Of a stretch of 64,000 nucleotides of DNA, positions 61,453 through 64,000 are shown in pieces (within the stretch, counting starts at the first letter, position 1; every line of letters starts with the position of its first letter). Source of the stretch: an uncultured bacterium. Its GTDB lineage: Bacteria; Desulfobacterota; Desulfobaccia; Desulfobaccales; 0-14-0-80-60-11. The notes beneath the pieces were generated by a model, which saw nothing but the letters and a program-made list of their open reading frames with translations, had not been told where the DNA came from and searched no databases. The translations under genes were made by a program, and so were the position numbers. The DNA lies in NCBI GenBank assembly GCA_937943575.1, contig CALEAV010000038.1, forward strand, positions 1 through 64,000, read 5' to 3'.

Positions 61453-63661
61453 GGTTCGGAGAGGTCAGAGGCAGATCAAAGATAAACCGGGCGCCCCGGG
61501 GCACATTGTCCTCCACCCGGATGCGGCCGCCGTGATCCGCAATGATGGACTGCACGATGGCCAGGCCCAGTCCGGTGCCGCCCTTCTTGGTGGAAAAGTA
61601 GGGCTCGAAGATGCGGGTCTTGTCCCGGTCCGGGATGCCGGGGCCGGAGTCCGCCACCTCCACCTCCACCCGCTGCTGCTCCGGCAGCAGCCGGGCCGCC
61701 AGGCGGATCTCCCCGCCGTCGCTTAGGGAGGCCAGGGCGTTGTCCAGAAGGTTGAGGAGCACCCGCTGCATCTGCTCCCGGTCCAGAGGGAGCGGTGGCA
61801 GCTCCGGGGCCGGGGTGAAGCTCAGGCGCAGGTTGGGGCGCCCCCCCTGGTAGAGCTTGATGGTTTCCCGGATCAGCTCATTCATATCGGTGGGGGCCAG
61901 GTGCAGGTGCGGCAGGCGGGCAAAGCGGGAGAACTCGTTCACCAGGTCCCGGATATGGTCCACCTGATCGCTGATGATGCGGGTGCACTCCTCAAAGACC
62001 TGGCCGTCGTCGGGCAGCTTGCCGGCATAGCGCCGCGCCAGTCGCTGGGCCGCCAGCTTGATGGGGGTCAGCGGGTTTTTCATTTCGTGGGCGATGCGCC
62101 GGGCCACCTCCCGCCAGGCCGCCTGGCGCTGGGCCCGTTCCAGCTCGGTGAGATCCTCAAAGACGATGACCACCCCCAGATCCCGGCCGTTTTCGTCCTT
62201 GAGGACGGTGGGCCTGAGGAGCAGGGACAAGGTGCGGTCCGGCAGGCTTAAGGTAAAGGGGCGCTCCACCGTGCCCTTGGGGTGGCGCCGGGCTTCGGCC
62301 ACCACCTCGGCCAGCCGCTCGGCCTGCTCCGGGGAGACGAAGTCCCGGGCCGGCCGGCCCAGTACCTCCTCCCGATTGAGCCCCAGCATCCGGGCGGCGG
62401 ACTCGTTGATGATGGTGATGTGCCCTTGGGCGTCCACCGCCACCACCCCGGCGGCCACATTTTCCAGGAGGATTTCCATGTGGCGTTTGCGGGCCGCCAG
62501 TTCGGCGTGGGAGGCCCGGAGCTGCTCGTAGGCCTGGGCCAGCTGGGCCCGGCTCTGCTGCAGCTCCTGGGTCATGCGGTTGAAGGACTGCACCAGAAAA
62601 CCGATCTCGTCGCTGCCCTCCAGATCAATGTGAAAGCTGAAATCGCCCCCGGCGATCTTGTGGGTGCCCTCGGCCAGCTGCTGGATGGGGGTGGTGATCT
62701 CCCGGGCCAGATAGAAGGCCACCCAGATGGCGGCCATGAGGGTGAGCAGGGTGACGATGATGAGGGCCAGATAGTGGCTGATGCGCACCGGCCGGATGAG
62801 GAGCTCCATGGCCTGCAGGTCCCGGAGGCTGGCCTCGGTGCCGGCTAGCCGGGCCCAGAAAAGCCGGGGATAGTAGTCCCGCACCACCAGATAGGCCACG
62901 GGGGGACCCTCCGGGGGCAAAGGGCTGAGGAGGCTCACCAGCCCGCCACCGGGCACCGTCTGGGTCAGGGTGAGCTCCTCGCCCCGAAAGGCGGCGGTGG
63001 GCGGCAGGGCCACCGGGGGCGCGGCCGCCGCCGCCGGGTCCCGGGATTCGGCCAGCAGCTCCCCGCCGGGCTGAAACAGGGACACGGCCCACAGGCCATG
63101 GGCGGCCCGCCACTGGGAGAGGAGCGGTCCCAGCTCCTCCGGCCGCGGCCGCAGACGCCCCTCAGGGGTGAGGAACTCCCGGGCAAAGAGGCGGCCAAGC
63201 GCCTTGAGCTTCTCCCCGGCTTCCTGGGTAAAGGCCTGGGAGAGCACCAGGTTCTGGTCCAGGACCTCCCCCAGACGGCCGCCCCAGTGCAGGTCCACCC
63301 GGCTGGAGATGAGCTGCCAGGCAATGAAAAACATGAACAGGGTGGGCAGCAGGGCCAGAGTGATGAAGGTCAGCACCAGCCGCACCCGCAGCCTTGAGCC
63401 GAAGACCCGCTGCCGCCGTTCCAAAAAGAGCCGGGTGAGGTGGCGGAAGACGAGGAAGGTGAGGAGGAGAAAGAGGATGGCGTTGAGGTTGAGGAGGCCG
63501 AAGGCCAGGAGGCTGCCGAAGAGGGGGTGGCCCCGCTGGCGCACCAGGTAGATCTCCACCCCGGTGAGGGTCACCACCAGAAGCAGGGTGAGGGCGATGA
63601 GGAACCGCTCCCGGCGGCGCTTGCGCTGCTCCGGGCCCAGACCGCCGGCCTCATCAGGCAT
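61427..63661 (-). CDS. NtrY-like membrane histidine kinase (HAMP, PAS, HisKA, HATPase)
   Basis: TM segments, HAMP 'AREITTPIQQLAEGTHKIAGGDFSF', PAS, 'RIAHEMKNPLTPIKLAAQRLARRY', 'IFEPYFSTKKGGTGLGLAIVQSII'. Confidence 0.95.
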   Translation of the reverse strand: MPDEAGGLGPEQRKRRRERFLIALTLLLVVTLTGVEIYLVRQRGHPLFGSLLAFGLLNLNAILFLLLTFLVFRHLTRLFLERRQRVFGSRLRVRLVLTFITLALLPTLFMFFIAWQLISSRVDLHWGGRLGEVLDQNLVLSQAFTQEAGEKLKALGRLFAREFLTPEGRLRPRPEELGPLLSQWRAAHGLWAVSLFQPGGELLAESRDPAAAAAPPVALPPTAAFRGEELTLTQTVPGGGLVSLLSPLPPEGPPVAYLVVRDYYPRLFWARLAGTEASLRDLQAMELLIRPVRISHYLALIIVTLLTLMAAIWVAFYLAREITTPIQQLAEGTHKIAGGDFSFHIDLEGSDEIGFLVQSFNRMTQELQQSRAQLAQAYEQLRASHAELAARKRHMEILLENVAAGVVAVDAQGHITIINESAARMLGLNREEVLGRPARDFVSPEQAERLAEVVAEARRHPKGTVERPFTLSLPDRTLSLLLRPTVLKDENGRDLGVVIVFEDLTELERAQRQAAWREVARRIAHEMKNPLTPIKLAAQRLARRYAGKLPDDGQVFEECTRIISDQVDHIRDLVNEFSRFARLPHLHLAPTDMNELIRETIKLYQGGRPNLRLSFTPAPELPPLPLDREQMQRVLLNLLDNALASLSDGGEIRLAARLLPEQQRVEVEVADSGPGIPDRDKTRIFEPYFSTKKGGTGLGLAIVQSIIADHGGRIRVEDNVPRGARFIFDLPLTSPNHGHHSHRG

Positions 63662-64000
63662 CGTCGTCCCAGGGACCTTTTCCGGCCGCTGCGGCTGCCT
63701 CACCTGTCCCCTCCCGCATCACCCCCCCCTGCTCTTTGGGGAGCTTCACCACGAAGGTGGAGCCCTGACCGGGGGTGCTGTCCACCAGGAGGCTGCCGTG
63801 GTGATCCGTGACGATCTTGTGAATCACCGCCAACCCCAGGCCGGTGCCCTTGGCCTTGGTGGTGAAGAAGGGATTGAAGATCCTGCCCAGAACCTCCGGG
63901 GTCATGCCCACCCCGGTGTCGGTCACGGAAAACCAGACGTGCCCTTCTTCGGCGCCGCTTTTCAGCACCAGCCGGCCGCCGCCGTCCATGGCCTCCAGGG
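63654..64000 (-). CDS. Histidine kinase C-terminal ATPase domain (continues beyond window)
   Basis: 'VTDTGVGMTPEVLGRIFNPFFTTKAKGTGLGLAVIHKIVTDHHGSLLVDSTPGQGSTFVVKLP'. Confidence 0.9.
   Translation of the reverse strand, partial: LEAMDGGGRLVLKSGAEEGHVWFSVTDTGVGMTPEVLGRIFNPFFTTKAKGTGLGLAVIHKIVTDHHGSLLVDSTPGQGSTFVVKLPKEQGGVMREGTGEAAAAAGKGPWDDDA

Overview
GC-rich bacterial chromosome window, almost fully coding, consistent with a sulfate- or sulfite-reducing Desulfobacterota-type organism (dsrA-dsrB-dsrD-dsrN plus a 4Fe-4S ferredoxin). Left to right: the C-terminal part of an MCP and a chemotaxis cluster (cheW, cheR, cheD, HDOD, cheY, cheX-like, cheB); HAD hydrolase, GYD-domain protein, rubredoxin, lepB, a lipoprotein, and an M16 peptidase pair; the dsr cluster; slyD-like, GNAT, secA, FAD oxidoreductase, DUF169, malQ, and a YhaN/YhaO (SbcCD-like) pair; a CPA2 antiporter and gpmA; a CsoR-family repressor with a DsrE-like protein; a PAS-PAS-AAA+-Fis sigma54 activator followed by a compact operon of two class III CoA-transferases and four small proteins I cannot assign, two of them Cys-rich; a Cache-like protein and an MBL-TPR protein; a possible sRNA and a pseudo-receiver; queC, queE and hypA; DUF4416, yicC, remA-like and gmk; a PAS/GAF histidine kinase; a partial atp operon (atpZ, atpI, atpB, atpE); rex; uvrA; and an NtrY/NtrX-like cluster. 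The best candidate for an undescribed system is 34.6-42.6 kb: the sigma54 activator plus the CoA-transferase/small-protein operon. Several apparent operators (dyads overlapping promoters), a ~60-bp-period degenerate repeat upstream of cheB, and a family of intergenic C/G-rich palindromes also merit a second look. No tRNA, rRNA, CRISPR array or transposase was recognised. All assignments come from reading the sequence and recalled family motifs; no searches were run.
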